60,000 nt of DNA from positions 11,658,001 through 11,718,000 of the forward strand of contig OU612068.1 in the NCBI GenBank assembly GCA_914767715.1, given 5' to 3'. A program made the translations under genes and the position numbers. Of this stretch, positions 41,701 to 53,115 are shown piece after piece. Numbering within the stretch: position 1 is the stretch's first letter; the number at the start of each line of letters is the position of its first letter. The notes beneath the pieces are model-generated. The model searched no databases. It was not told where the DNA came from and saw nothing but the letters and a program-made list of their open reading frames with translations. The stretch is from Membranipora membranacea (lineage: Eukaryota; Bryozoa; Gymnolaemata; Cheilostomatida; Membraniporidae).

Positions 41701-44700
41701 AATGACAGATTAGTTTAAATTCTTTTACTAAAATACCAATTAGATGTGAGGAGACAGAGGAGGAGGATGCAGACTTGTGGGACGCAGACGATCAATCATG
41801 TCTATCTCTTATCTAATCCCCATAAGACTATACCAGTCTCTCTCTAGGGGATCAGGGAACCTCAGGGAGTCTGACAAAAGCAATACTCCTGTCAGAAAAT
41901 AGGTTACTCCTGACGTGTAAATTTGGTCAGCCTCTTCAGAAAATGTTGGATATATTGTAGGTTGTGCCATAATAACTCTAACGGAGTGACAACAGGAGAT
42001 GAAATGGTTAGCCAGCTTTGGCTCGGAACTGATTGGCTGTCCAGTGGGAAAGAGAGAAAACGCCAGGTAACTGAAAATACCTGTTGAGATAATTAGTGAA
42101 GGTGAAATGAATAACTTTCACCATCACTATTTCAAATACCATCTGACAGTACATCAGCGAGCTACCATCCACCATCCAATCAGAGCCAACATATTGGCTC
42201 TCTCCAACCCACCGGCCAATCAGAGCCAATGCTTCTCTTCCACCCACCAGCCAATCAGAACACGCATCTTTTCCACCCACCAGCCAATCAGAACACGCAT
42301 CTCTTCCACCAACCAGCCAATCAGAGGCTAGGTGATGGCTCACTTACCAGCTGAGATTGTGTTTCCATGTTCCTCTGCTTGCTTCCTAGTATCATACAGG
42401 TGTTTATTTAGGTTATGTAGTATAGCGTATACTGACTGACGTATAGGACGGTATATTTCTACCATTGTCTGTCTATCTCCACCGGTCTGTAATGACTCCA
42501 TGTAACAGGGTAATCTTACTTCTCTCTGCAATGTAAAACACACAATAGAGACAAGATCACTAGTTCAGTCAGCTAGCACAGTTCTGTGTTTCAGAGCAAA
42601 CATCATTCAACTACATCTAATCTAGTACTCCATTCTGTCTCTCAAATCTCACTTATAAGCACACACTAATTATGAGCAGGACATTAAAGTTTTAACAACA
42701 GTGGTATATCTTTCAACGCCTGTATGCTTTTTGCTGTGGCTTAAATTGTAATCACTGTTGCTTCTGATATTTCTTTAGTTATGTGTATGCCTTTCATCGC
42801 AAGCAGACTTTGCTGTCTGTGGATACAAAAGTACAGTGTAACCATTAATCATCCTTCTACTACTACACAAGTCAATGTCTGTCGAATATGAAAGTACGTT
42901 TTACTAGGCAAGGACTTGTTCATTGAAGGGTATTATTGTAAAATTCCAAGTGCTTTATGATCCAATATTTTTAAACAATTGCTGGCTGCTAATTAGCACT
43001 TCATCTTATAAAATGCACAGTTCAGTAACCTAATACTCTAATAAAGATCACATAGTATGAAGCGCTTAGATTCATCAGTCATTCACATTTATAAGCAGCA
43101 TATTTTCAACCTGTTTAGCGTAGACATGGGGTTAATAGCAGAAACGACACATTCAAACAACACTTGCATTTTGATACAGTACAAGGCCTACATTCTCAAA
43201 AAAATAATGCTTATTGTATTGAAGGCCTATGATAAAACAATCATATCCATCGATAGGCGGTAAGTTGCTCTCTGTGAGAGAGACAGCTGTCACAATGCAA
43301 GTTCTGAAGTGAATATAGAATGGAATTCCAATCATCCTCCATCAGCCTTTGCACGAAAGTAAGCTTTAATTAATAATTTAATGAAATACAGGAATAATTT
43401 TAAAGATAGAAGTGATTCATTGCCAAACATTACAGTATAGAGTACACTAACATACCTCAGTAAGTGCTTGTATGATGAATTGTGACATCAAGCCTTTAGT
43501 ATGTCTCTCTAGTGCTAACTTCAGTACTGCATCATTAGGAGAAATATCAACATCAATCTTTGCAATCGGCGCGACTCCATTCTCCTATAAAGAAAGATTA
43601 GTACTCATATAAATCAGCATCAGTTCTTCTTTTTTTGCCATAATATGAGCAAAGAAAATCCATTTAATAGGGCAGATGGTCCGATGCTAATAAAGATTAT
43701 AATTCTATTTTGAGGAAGTATGCGGTATGACCTGAAATTTAGACGGTCAGTAACCAGTCCACCTGGTGAAGGCTGAAAAGGGGTATTGTAGCCACCCAAA
43801 TTTATCGCACCTGCCAACCAGACACCCCACATAAGCATTTTACATTATACTGTATATCCTTGGCACTGTCATTAAAATCGCACTTGTGTAACTTTGGTGG
43901 TAAAAAAAGGTATTATAAAAGATTCACTTTTACCTAACCTGCCTATGACATCATCAGAATCTAACTCAGAACATGTGCAGTGGACCTTATTCTGAGGCAG
44001 AAGCTTAGCATGATTAATTATGGTCTGGTAAGTATCCAAGTGGTGTACCAGTAAATGCCCTCAATTTGTTAATCTGATAGCAAAATATGTATTTCATATA
44101 TGCAATCGCTTTTTGATGTGAAAAAAATTTGTATGGGATGAACTGTTGATGCCTGACCACAACAGAAAGAGCATGATCAGGGAGAGCATCCAAGCAAAAG
44201 CAGAGCATGCATTGTTTACGGCATATAAATAATCCATGCACCCCTCTAATATCTCAAGAGAATTTCAGTGGAATTGACAAGTTTTCTTCTATAATATACC
44301 TAGCTTCTTAATTGTTTATTATCAATCAGGTTTCTGCTTTCATTTGAACAATCTCAATGAGTAGTCTTTGAGTGCCTCTAAATGGAACTTCATGAACGGA
44401 CAGGGTAATGTGACCGATGGGTTCAATGGAAGGTCTACTAGATCTGTAAGATAATCTGGTTTTACCGATTATATTTTCTCTTATACCAAGTAGAGGGTCA
44501 TTTAAGTATCCAAGTATGGGATTAAAGTAGTTACCTCCCCAACATCATTCATGTCTCCATTCATGGTCAGCTTGTTCAGTTCGTCTTCAAGTTTGACTCC
44601 CACGTCCTTTTTTGAGTTCTGGAAATAATCGACATATAAATTGTACAAATTCTAACATCTATAATGTGAAGGTCAGACATAAGTGACAGCTGGAACATAC

Positions 44701-47700
44701 CATCAGGTGCTCTCACTGTACTTAGGTATGGATGATGGGAGATACCCTTGATGTAAACTAGCTCAAGCATTCAACTCTCAAGAGCATCTACTCTAAGTGC
44801 ATGAAAAAACTGAAGAATTTGGGTGAAGGTATTAGCCTTATAAACCACACAAACCGCATCAATCACTTCGAGGTTAATGCACTATAGGTTTCTCTGATTA
44901 AAAAATGAAAATGCCCTTCCTATTGTTAAAATCGCATCTGATTGATTATCTGATTTTCCCTTAGATTTTGGCCTGCTCACCTCTGTATCACTAGAGTGCT
45001 TGTTATCACTAGTCTCTTTTTCGCTGCTATCCTCTGTGCTGTCGTCAGGCTCATAGTCATCGTTAAGTACTGCATTCTTCTTACCGCGGTGTCTTCTATC
45101 ACTCTTAACTGGCTGTACACTCAGACTAGATCTGATGGCTGCGTGAAGGATATAAGGCTTGTCATGTACAATGTATAATATACATAATGATAATGATAAT
45201 AATAATTATACATTATTCATATGTGCAAACTTTGTATCAAACAGGGATAAGTACATCTTTTTAAAAGAAAAGACAAAAATCTTACTTTCAAAATCCCCTA
45301 GTCTCATGTAATGTATGCTCCCCCTATAGCTTCAGTTGTTACTATGACACATTGATATAATGTGAATCTACTCTATTAGTGTGAAGCTAGGGTCATAACA
45401 ACCATACGGGGGGGGGGGGCATGTTTCTCCCCTAACTACCAAAAACCTCAAGCAGGGTCATCAAAAACTGAAGCCACACTGCAAATTATGGTCTGATGTT
45501 GAGTGAGCATACTTAGTGCCCAGGGCTTATTTAAATCAGAGACCCTCACTCCGCAACACCAGACTGCTAAGTTATAATAGTATACTGCTATTTCATAATC
45601 ACCATCATAATGTTGTACCGGTATACTATAATCTCCAACATAATTCACATGTGAGAGTAATGTAATGTTGCAGCAGAGAATACCGGCCGGCTGCAGCACT
45701 GTCAATCTTCTTAATGTAATACGGAGGCTGCACACTAGAGGCGCAGCAGGCAACCGATGATAGCGGTAAACGAGGAAACTAAATGTATGGCGGAAGAAAA
45801 TTAAATCCTGCCTACACAACCATCATGTATGGGATTAAAAAAGAGCCTCACCACATACTAAGGATAATCCCAGCCTACATCTAGGTGCGAATATTGCGCT
45901 GCAGAGAAGGGTTGCTCAATTTTTCATAAGCTTACCGTTTGGTGTCTCTGGTTGGGATTGGCTGGATGATGATTGAATGTAAGCTATGCTTTGTTTAAGT
46001 TTTTCTAAGCCTTCCTCGACTCCGCAGCAGCTGTTCTTAAAGACAGTCTGAGCGACAGACTCTAAATCTAAAGCAGGCTTAGAGCAGCTCCTAACAAACT
46101 TTACTGCCTCTGATATTGTTCTGTGCTCTATTTCCTGGTGAATAAATATGTCAAACATAAATTGCTGATTGACTGATACGACCTGCCTCATGAGTAGAGA
46201 TTAAGAGAATGTGTAGGTAGATCTTTTGAACAGAGAATGCTAATCTAAGCATGCAATGCCAAAGCTCCACTTGTCATGAGCTAATTCATGGCCGGCTAAG
46301 AAAACCTTTCATAAACATGCAAGCTCTTTCACAATTTAAACTATGACATCATAAAACTGCCTATAACTGAGCAGCTCAAATCCTAGTCCTTTCAAACTAA
46401 ACGAGCTCTCTTACTTCTATGAGCTTTCATTTTACGCGACCTTTCATACTACATGCTACAAATAATATAATAAAGGTGTTCTTATTGATAACTCCAGAGA
46501 GATGAATTCAGTGATGTTAGCAACATTGGTTATGCGGTCCTACTGGATTCTAAGAATACCAACAGTTTGAATATTAGCCTAGTCTACACCTCCCTAAGGT
46601 CAAAAACCATGCCCGACACTTAGACGATCAAATATACTTAAATGTACTTGGTAATTTATTAGCAGATAATATACAATTAATCAATTACAACTTCACTTAC
46701 CTCGGCTGTTTTGCATTCCTCGGTGTTGCCTGTGATTTCTAAGTGAAATTCCTTCATTATTTCTGGTGATATAATATGATTTCCTGTCATGGAAAAATGT
46801 GAGAAGTGTTAAATGTGACCAATGTTATGTTTTGGGATTAAGATTAGTTAAGCATTAGCTTACATCTCAGCAGTTCCGTTCTGGAAAAAAAGGCAAATGG
46901 ATCTGAGGAACTGATGTAGCCAACTCAATCCCAATGCATGTCAAGCTTTTAGTAGGAGCACATTGTTGCGGCCGATCTTTGACCAGCCACTTGGAGTGAA
47001 ATGGATATTTTTGAGCAGTGCTAGACCTGAGGTTAGTGTAGAACATGGTCATAAATTGTAATGAACTAGTGAAATATGGCCTGCCTACCTAAAAGAGATC
47101 CTAGTAGAGGGAAGTGATCAGCAGATACTTGGTTATCTTTGCACCACTTCTCAAAGAGGTATTCTTTGGTTTCAAGGCTTCCTTTATAAGTGAGCTTGAA
47201 GTCGTGAGCAGCAAAAAGTCTGGGTGGATTGAGAAGGACGAAATGAGGATCATCTGTGAGAAGACCGTCCATGTCATGAGAATGCAGATGAGACATAACC
47301 TCTGTGTAATAATCTCCATGTGTACTGAGAACCGGAATACCTGCAACAAAACAGATGGAATTGAGCCCAAAGGAAAGATAGCGCATAAAAGAAATACACG
47401 GAGCAGGAGTAGGCCTACCATCTACAATAGTTCCTCATCGCTCACCAAGTTCCAAACTAAAAATGTTGGTTTTTAATTATAATACTACATCAGCAAGAGT
47501 TGAGAATCTAGTTTACAAGCACTCACCGTAGACGTTCAATGCCAATGATAACACCTCGCGAAGGCAAGTGGGCGGGAGCCACCAGACTTTTGGAGGAGGT
47601 GTTCCGCGGTTTTGTAGGTGAAGAATAACTCTGTTCAGCCGCTCTTTGAAATCTCTGTTTGCTTTGAACAAACTGGCTGCATGCTCCTTCTCAACTCCAC

Positions 47701-48034
47701 CGCGAATAGCAACAGTCAATTCTATATTGTTTGTTTGGCAGGCTTTGTGTAGATTTCCTATATAGCCTAACATTCTATTCCATTGTCCACCACTTGCCCA
47801 GTCTGAGTAATAGCCTCCATATAACCTATCCAGACAGGATTCACTGTCTACTATAAGAGATAGCTTTGGTTCTCTGTTCTTAGATGAGTCACTCCTTGAT
47901 GCAGTCTCGCTTGTGTTGCTACTTTCTTCATTTTGGGTCACAGTTTTTTGGGTGGGCTTGTTTGAAGAAACATTGAATAGGTCCACTGAAAAACAGTAAT
48001 CATCACCTTTGAGGTGATGGAACATTGACAACAT
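35723..48034 (-). CDS. FAM120: FAM120-family protein (constitutive coactivator of PPAR-gamma-like)
   Basis: FAM120A/B/C proteins combine an N-terminal PIN/XPG-like fold with a conserved middle domain and a disordered RNA-binding tail. Minus-strand exons: 48034-47527, 47340-47089, 46783-46701, 46134-45936, 45138-44981, 44618-44535, 43584-43456, 42525-42348, 41590-41341, 40567-40456, 39992-39780, 38963-38789, 37217-37147, 36766-36524, 36348-36241, 35821-35723. Total about 953 residues if the ATG at 48034 is used. Diagnostic blocks: LYGGYYSDWASGGQWNRMLG, NRGTPPPKVWWLPP, LGNHIISPE, RHTKGLMSQFI, YRPIRQSVYAIL, LWLGVKPENKMRRMKAFMSC, FDGKLLQYKLLKA, LDLCDGQ. The tail is His/Gln/Tyr-rich instead of RGG-rich. 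The usual MGVxGF start is not visible: the open frame begins MLSMFHHLKGDDYCFSVDL. A good 3' splice site at 47986 (CTGTTTTTCAG) leaves open that a separate first exon was missed. Confidence 0.92.
37218..38788. other. FAM120 intron with an AT-rich array, no gene seen
   Basis: A 1.6-kb intron between exons 38963-38789 and 37217-37147. Its main content is the AT-only array at 38110-38310. Confidence 0.75.
38110..38310. repeat. AT-only array of TTAATATTAAATCTA-like units
   Basis: About 200 bp almost free of G and C, built from irregular TTAATATTAAATCTA, CTATTAATTAATAGA and TATTAAATATTAATAT strings. It is full of self-complementary AATTAATT. Units vary, so it is a decayed satellite rather than a clean tandem array. 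Confidence 0.8.
42160..42336. repeat. Minisatellite with a 32-bp unit containing CCAATCAGA
   Basis: CCAATCAGAG/A recurs at about 42175, 42221, 42251, 42283 and 42318. The last spacings are 32-35 bp, and the unit is TTCCACCCACCAGCCAATCA plus GAACACGCATCT. It ends about a dozen bases before the FAM120 exon at 42348. A lone inverse copy (CTGATTGGCTG) is at about 42030. Confidence 0.85.
42526..43455. other. FAM120 intron, nothing recognised
   Basis: A 0.93-kb intron between exons 43584-43456 and 42525-42348. I see only ordinary AT-rich sequence. Confidence 0.7.
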
Positions 48035-49266
48035 AGTTCCTGGTTATATCTTGACTTACTGCTCCATTGATGAGATCAATCGAATACTGGTACCTGTAGT
48101 AAAACCATGAAACATACAGCATAGACTTTAGTTAGGTGGGCAGAATCAATGAAAGCCAGATGATAGGAAATGAACTGTATGCGCAAGCGTATTAGCATGA
48201 ACCAAAGACCTCCCAAACGAATCACCACTGCTGTAAGTTGTCTAGCCCAATGATAATCTCAAACAAGATGATCATGAATACTGGGTCAAGCGACTTTATG
48301 CGACTTGAATAGGGTGATATAGTTATATCTACGGCAGGAGGGCACAAATCTTATGCGCATGTGGACACAACTCCTATTGAAATAATATGTATTTCTATGC
48401 CAAACCACGGAGTTTGGGACATACTCCCTGACCAAACTAACAGTTAATTCATATTCATCATTTATTTATATAAACTGTATGATGCAAACTGGTGTCTAAT
48501 CAGTCTTATGATTTAAGAACAAGACATCTGGACAGGGCTAGCCTCTCTCAGCAAGGAGTGATAAAATAACAGGATCTACAGTTTGAATTGGAAGACACTC
48601 TTCCGCAATGTATTATACAAGCTAGCTGAACAAGTATCGTTAGTTTTTTCGTGTCTTAACGTCTGAGTCCTCTGAAAAAACCCCGAACACCATCTTCAAT
48701 TTTTCCCAGGATAAGGCCATTCATCTGCTCAATATTAAAAACTCTATCGGGCGGCTGTGCCTATCAAGGAGCTATGACTTTTACTAAAGGATATTGTTGG
48801 TTTGGTAACATAACATACAGTATTTCAGATTCCTCAAGTGATTTTGCATCTCAGGACAATTTAACAACAAAAATATGATGTATTATGCCCTGAGGCATTA
48901 GTTTTTATTGAACAGAGATTCTGGCAGAAAATTTCATGTCATTATGTCATTTCAACATCAATCACAATGATGTAATATAAAATGATGTAAAGATAAAATT
49001 GTTCCTAGCCTGGCTATCAAAAAAGATCATCATACTTTACAAACTAGCCATAACAAACACAAGCAAAGACTGGCATTTCAACACACATCAATGTTGAAAG
49101 AAACTACTTCTCTTTCTAGGCATGAACCAACACTTGGTTGTAATACTTAGTCAAATTAAACTTAGGATATCTAACCACATAATTTTTAGGTCGAGTTAGT
49201 TGATGATTAAATCTCCTGTGGTCTCACACAATGATCTACTCACTTCAAAAAAATACAATTTAACCC
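48035..49266. promoter_or_regulatory. FAM120 upstream / ARV1 3' spacer
   Basis: FAM120 and ARV1 are in tandem on the minus strand, so the FAM120 promoter and ARV1 3'UTR share this 1.2 kb. TTTATT at 48904-48909 (AATAAA on the minus strand) could end ARV1. An exon-like segment lies at 48672-48762 (see findings). Confidence 0.5.
48672..48762 (-). other. Unassigned exon-like open segment
   Basis: After an acceptor-like CTTGATAG, 30-odd codons read AQPPDRVFNIEQMNGLILGK and continue IEDGVRGFFRGLRR before TAA. It resembles the C-terminus of a small protein, but I find no partner exon. It does not fit the phase of ARV1 or FAM120. Confidence 0.3.
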
Positions 49267-52200
49267 TCAAACTTTATACAGGAGCAGAGAGTTCACCATC
49301 TCCATGTGATGACCAGGATCTGGGATGTTTAGCCATAAATCTGCTGCGCAAGTTATCAAAGAGATCACAGCCAACACCACTGGGTTTCCTCCGGTCAATG
49401 CTAGAACAAAAACCAATCACAGCAATAACATGATGAGACCCAAACCAGATTATATTTGTTACACATCCTACATGTCTTGTCACATGGTTTTGACATACGG
49501 AGTTATTTCCTCACAATCTGTGATCAGACAACTCCTATCAGATGAAGACTTTGCTTACACTGATTATAGCAGCAGGAAGGTCTCGGATATACCCCCTCCC
49601 CAAACCACCCTGATAATAGCAGCTAATTCAGATAAAATTGAAGTTGATATGAAGACAGAACTATACAGCAAACATTTATTGGTAATTAGAATCCTCTGCT
49701 CACATTGAGAGACATTGGCTAGCAACATGGCAATTACTATCCAGTTGTCATAGGTATAGGTTTTTGGGTGTCTGGATTTAGAGCTGCGTTTGAAAATCAG
49801 CAATCTAGACATTGTACACACGTTGTCGTTGGGACGGGAAACCAAATAATAGACAAAGCTCGTCAAGACAGGCTAAGTCGGCATATGAGAATATTTAATA
49901 ATAAATTGGTTCTCTATTATTTGAGTCAGTTCAATGCATATTTACTCCGCAGGGTAAATGCCTTAAAGGGTCATTCCTATTAGAAAAGTAGATATATTAT
50001 CCCAGTAAATCGAGTATTTTGAGTTCATAGGGGGAAATAAAAATTAGAAGAAAATAATAACTGTGGTAAATATAATTTTAGTTTTTTTAAATATATTGGC
50101 AAAGATCATGGTGGATGATTGTGGTCAGGTGGAGGCAATAAATCACTTTGCTCCACTAAGATCCCAATTTTCAGACCTAGCAGCAGTGTTACTGCAATTA
50201 GGCTCACATGCTGCTTTATTTCATATGCCCTGATGACTTTTCAACCAGCGTTCTTTAAAACCATACCAAATATGGCCTAGAAGGACTGAAATCAATATAT
50301 AAAAATCAAGTGTACTCAGTTTTTACCTTTGAGTGCCTGTACGCATGTTGCTGCTTTATACAGTTTTAGAAGATAATAAGCATGAGAAGCAAACTCTGGT
50401 ATCCATATATGTATAACCATGAGATAAAGTATACTATAATTACACAAGATAATCCCCTCCACTGTGGTCCTTAGATTTGTCTTTACACTGCAAAATAGCA
50501 TAATCAATGTGACCGCTGATATACGAGCTGAGCTGAACTGAATGCAGATGACGCTTCAAATGATTTTGGATTAAAAAGAAGTGATGTATTCACCAAGTTT
50601 ATTGACAAGGTACAGAACAACGGCGAAGGATTCGCCTTCTCTTATGTAATTCAATGTGTTTTCACAGCAAAATCTTGCTACCGAAAAGGGATCAAATCCA
50701 AAGTGCTGTAAGTGGTTCATATATAACCTACCTTTTATTACACTGTTTGCAGATAAACAATAAAATTAGTGTGAGGACAGTTTGTGCCACGATTCCTGAA
50801 AAAGCCATAAAATTTAATTTAAATTTTCTTGCTTTGATCAACAGAATCATGCCCTAAGAAATTGGATAGTTTTTGATGGTGCTGACTCACTAATGTAACA
50901 TGACGCTCCAAGAGAAAATTGGCCACAAAACTGTTCCTAGGACATCAGAAAATTAAATTCAGTTCATATCCAAGAGTCAAAAGGCTGACAGCTGACAGGG
51001 GCTCAGAGGCTGCTTCTTTTATTCTAACATCTATTATGGGCGTTGCTGGTGACAACGTGTATTATTAATAAAGATGCACTTCGGAGCACATTTTGGATCT
51101 TCCATACTTTAATGCACACATCAAAGGGTGCATTAAAGGTTTACTAAAAAATGAACTGTGAGCTGCATTATTTATCTCTGCACCAGACAAAATACCAAGT
51201 GGAGCATTGTCATTTTGTGTACATGTGTAGAGAAATTTGAACTAGGAATCTTTGAACTCAGTGAATGGAGCTGGCTCACCTGCTAGTGCAGTTACTAATT
51301 TGACATAGTAGCTGATCTCCACTGCAGCTGTTATAGCCTGCTGACCTCGATGTTCTAGTGCCCAGTGATTATACGCCTCACAGAGACATGTGAACGCCAG
51401 AAGGCGAAAAGCCCACTTTTGACGGAAACCTATAATTTGAAAATAGATAGCCAAAGGCCCATGGTGCTGCTGCAGTATATCACGGCTCAATTTTTTTATG
51501 TAAAAAGACAAATGGCGCTAAATTTGTTGGCAATATTGGCAAAACTCTGTTGCGTAATATGTTGTGAGCGAGTGAAGATGATTATGAATAGATGAAATTG
51601 CCGGTAAAGCATACAAACCTGCATTGAAAAGTAAATGTCGGAAGGCTTGAATCCTCAGTAAGATTATATCCAGAAATAGTATTATGTTATCATATTCTAT
51701 GTAATGATCAGCAATCTTAGCACAGCTTGACTATATGAGAATAAATAAATGAGTAATCATAAGAAATTCTAACTTGCCTCTAACTAACTTGTTTGGGAAA
51801 GTTCATGTGGCTGAAAACAAGCAATTCATATGAATATAAATGCCACAGAAAATTCCAAGAAGTTCAAGTTGCCAACGGGATTGTTACAGCTAATAGGATA
51901 CAGACCTTGGGACTGGACCAGAAAAAACCCATACGGACCAGGGCCACGGTAGTCCTCAGCAATCTGAGGATAATCAAAAGCTTAAATTGATTCGACAATT
52001 TTTCAGAATCACTTTTGTCTTCTTTTCTGTTATATTTGTAAATTTTCAGAACCAAGTTTGTTATGATGATGATGGCAAGGACTACTCCCTGGTGCTGGTT
52101 ACGCAAGGTGTAGTAATATAACTAGTGCTTTGCCAGCAGAGACAAAAATAGAGAAAACAGAGTAAATCACTCTGACACTGATTTAATCTTCATTCATTGT

Positions 52201-52318
52201 ATAGTATACATACACATTTTGAAACCTCAATAAGTTCTTCTGAATATTGCCTGTAAAGATTGGGACATTCTTCACCACATTGTACACAAGCATAGCTGCC
52301 CTGTTTCTCTGACTGCAT
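49267..52318 (-). CDS. ARV1: ARV1, ER lipid/sterol homeostasis protein (complete)
   Basis: ARV1 is a multi-pass ER membrane protein needed for sterol distribution and GPI-anchor assembly. Minus-strand exons: 52318-52214, 51730-51619, 51429-51280, 50795-50732, 50487-50327, 49400-49267. The product is 241 residues (human about 271). The N-terminal zinc-ribbon has CVQC at 11-14 and CSSC at 35-38. It is followed by the ARV1 homology core IADHYIEYDNIILFLDIILL and QAFRHLLFN, the most conserved part of the family. Hydrophobic segments follow (IVAQTVLTLILLFI; ILCNYSILYLMVIHIWI; NPVVLAVISLITCAADLWL). The C-terminus MVNSLLLYKV is weakly conserved. All junctions are GT-AG and in phase. It is head-to-head with TRMT6 across 0.8 kb. 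Confidence 0.93.
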
Positions 52319-53115
52319 ACTCTTGGTTTTTATATTCTCAAGGCAGACGTTTATCACACCATTTACTCTAGATCAGATTTGCAGTATCAACACAGGCTAG
52401 AGCAAATTATGACAGTGTTTAGAGTTTTGCTCAGTGCGAATTTTTAAATGGATTAAAACAGGAAACCTAGCATGGTATGAGTCAGTGGCGGAAAATTGTT
52501 GGTTATTTGCTAGCCGCCAAATAGAATGTACCTCTATGTATAGTCTAAGTAGCAGTCTTGCACACATCACAGATCAGTATAAAAATATGTTAAAAAGGCA
52601 TTCTGCGCATGCTCAGCTCTGGGCATGAGCTGATCTCTGCAAAATTGAGCCTCGGAATTCCGAAGCCATCTGATTGGCTACCTGCTCTGGTGGCACACTC
52701 TCAAATGCGTGCGGAATTGTTAGAAAGAGTTATTTTCTATTGTCACTATTAGCTAAATTTGACTGGCAATTTATGCAGGGGATGTCCTATCTCCCCAGAC
52801 CAAAATTGCAATTAGAACCCAAACTAAACTCATTATTCTTGCACATGCGCAAATTCAAGTCACGCATGATACATACTTAGCCTTACGACATTCTCTTTGT
52901 GGTAATGATACCCTAGTTTATCAGTGATCTACATGCCCAGTCAGATCACGAGAGTCAGTATGTTAAAAAGGATGAAATAATCAAAAATCATCCAGACTAG
53001 GCCATGCATATTATCTGAAAAAAAGTACCACTTCCGAAGTACTGACATTCAGCAGCCAGTTCAGTAGGCCAATCCATTCTGTATTTACATTCCAATCAAC
53101 GAAACAAGTGAAATA
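52319..53115. promoter_or_regulatory. Divergent promoter region ARV1 / TRMT6
   Basis: About 800 bp between two divergent ATGs. It contains TTCTGCGCATGCTCAG at about 52599 and CACATGCGCA at about 52842, which are NRF1-like GCGCATGC motifs common in housekeeping promoters. The assignment is inferred from motif and geometry. Confidence 0.5.

Noticed and set aside
48060-48093. A 34-bp FAM120 first exon (GTACCAGTATTC...GGAGCA)
   Set aside because: It has good splice sites, but the phase needed to join the next exon contains TGA. The other phases do not lead into the FAM120 frame.
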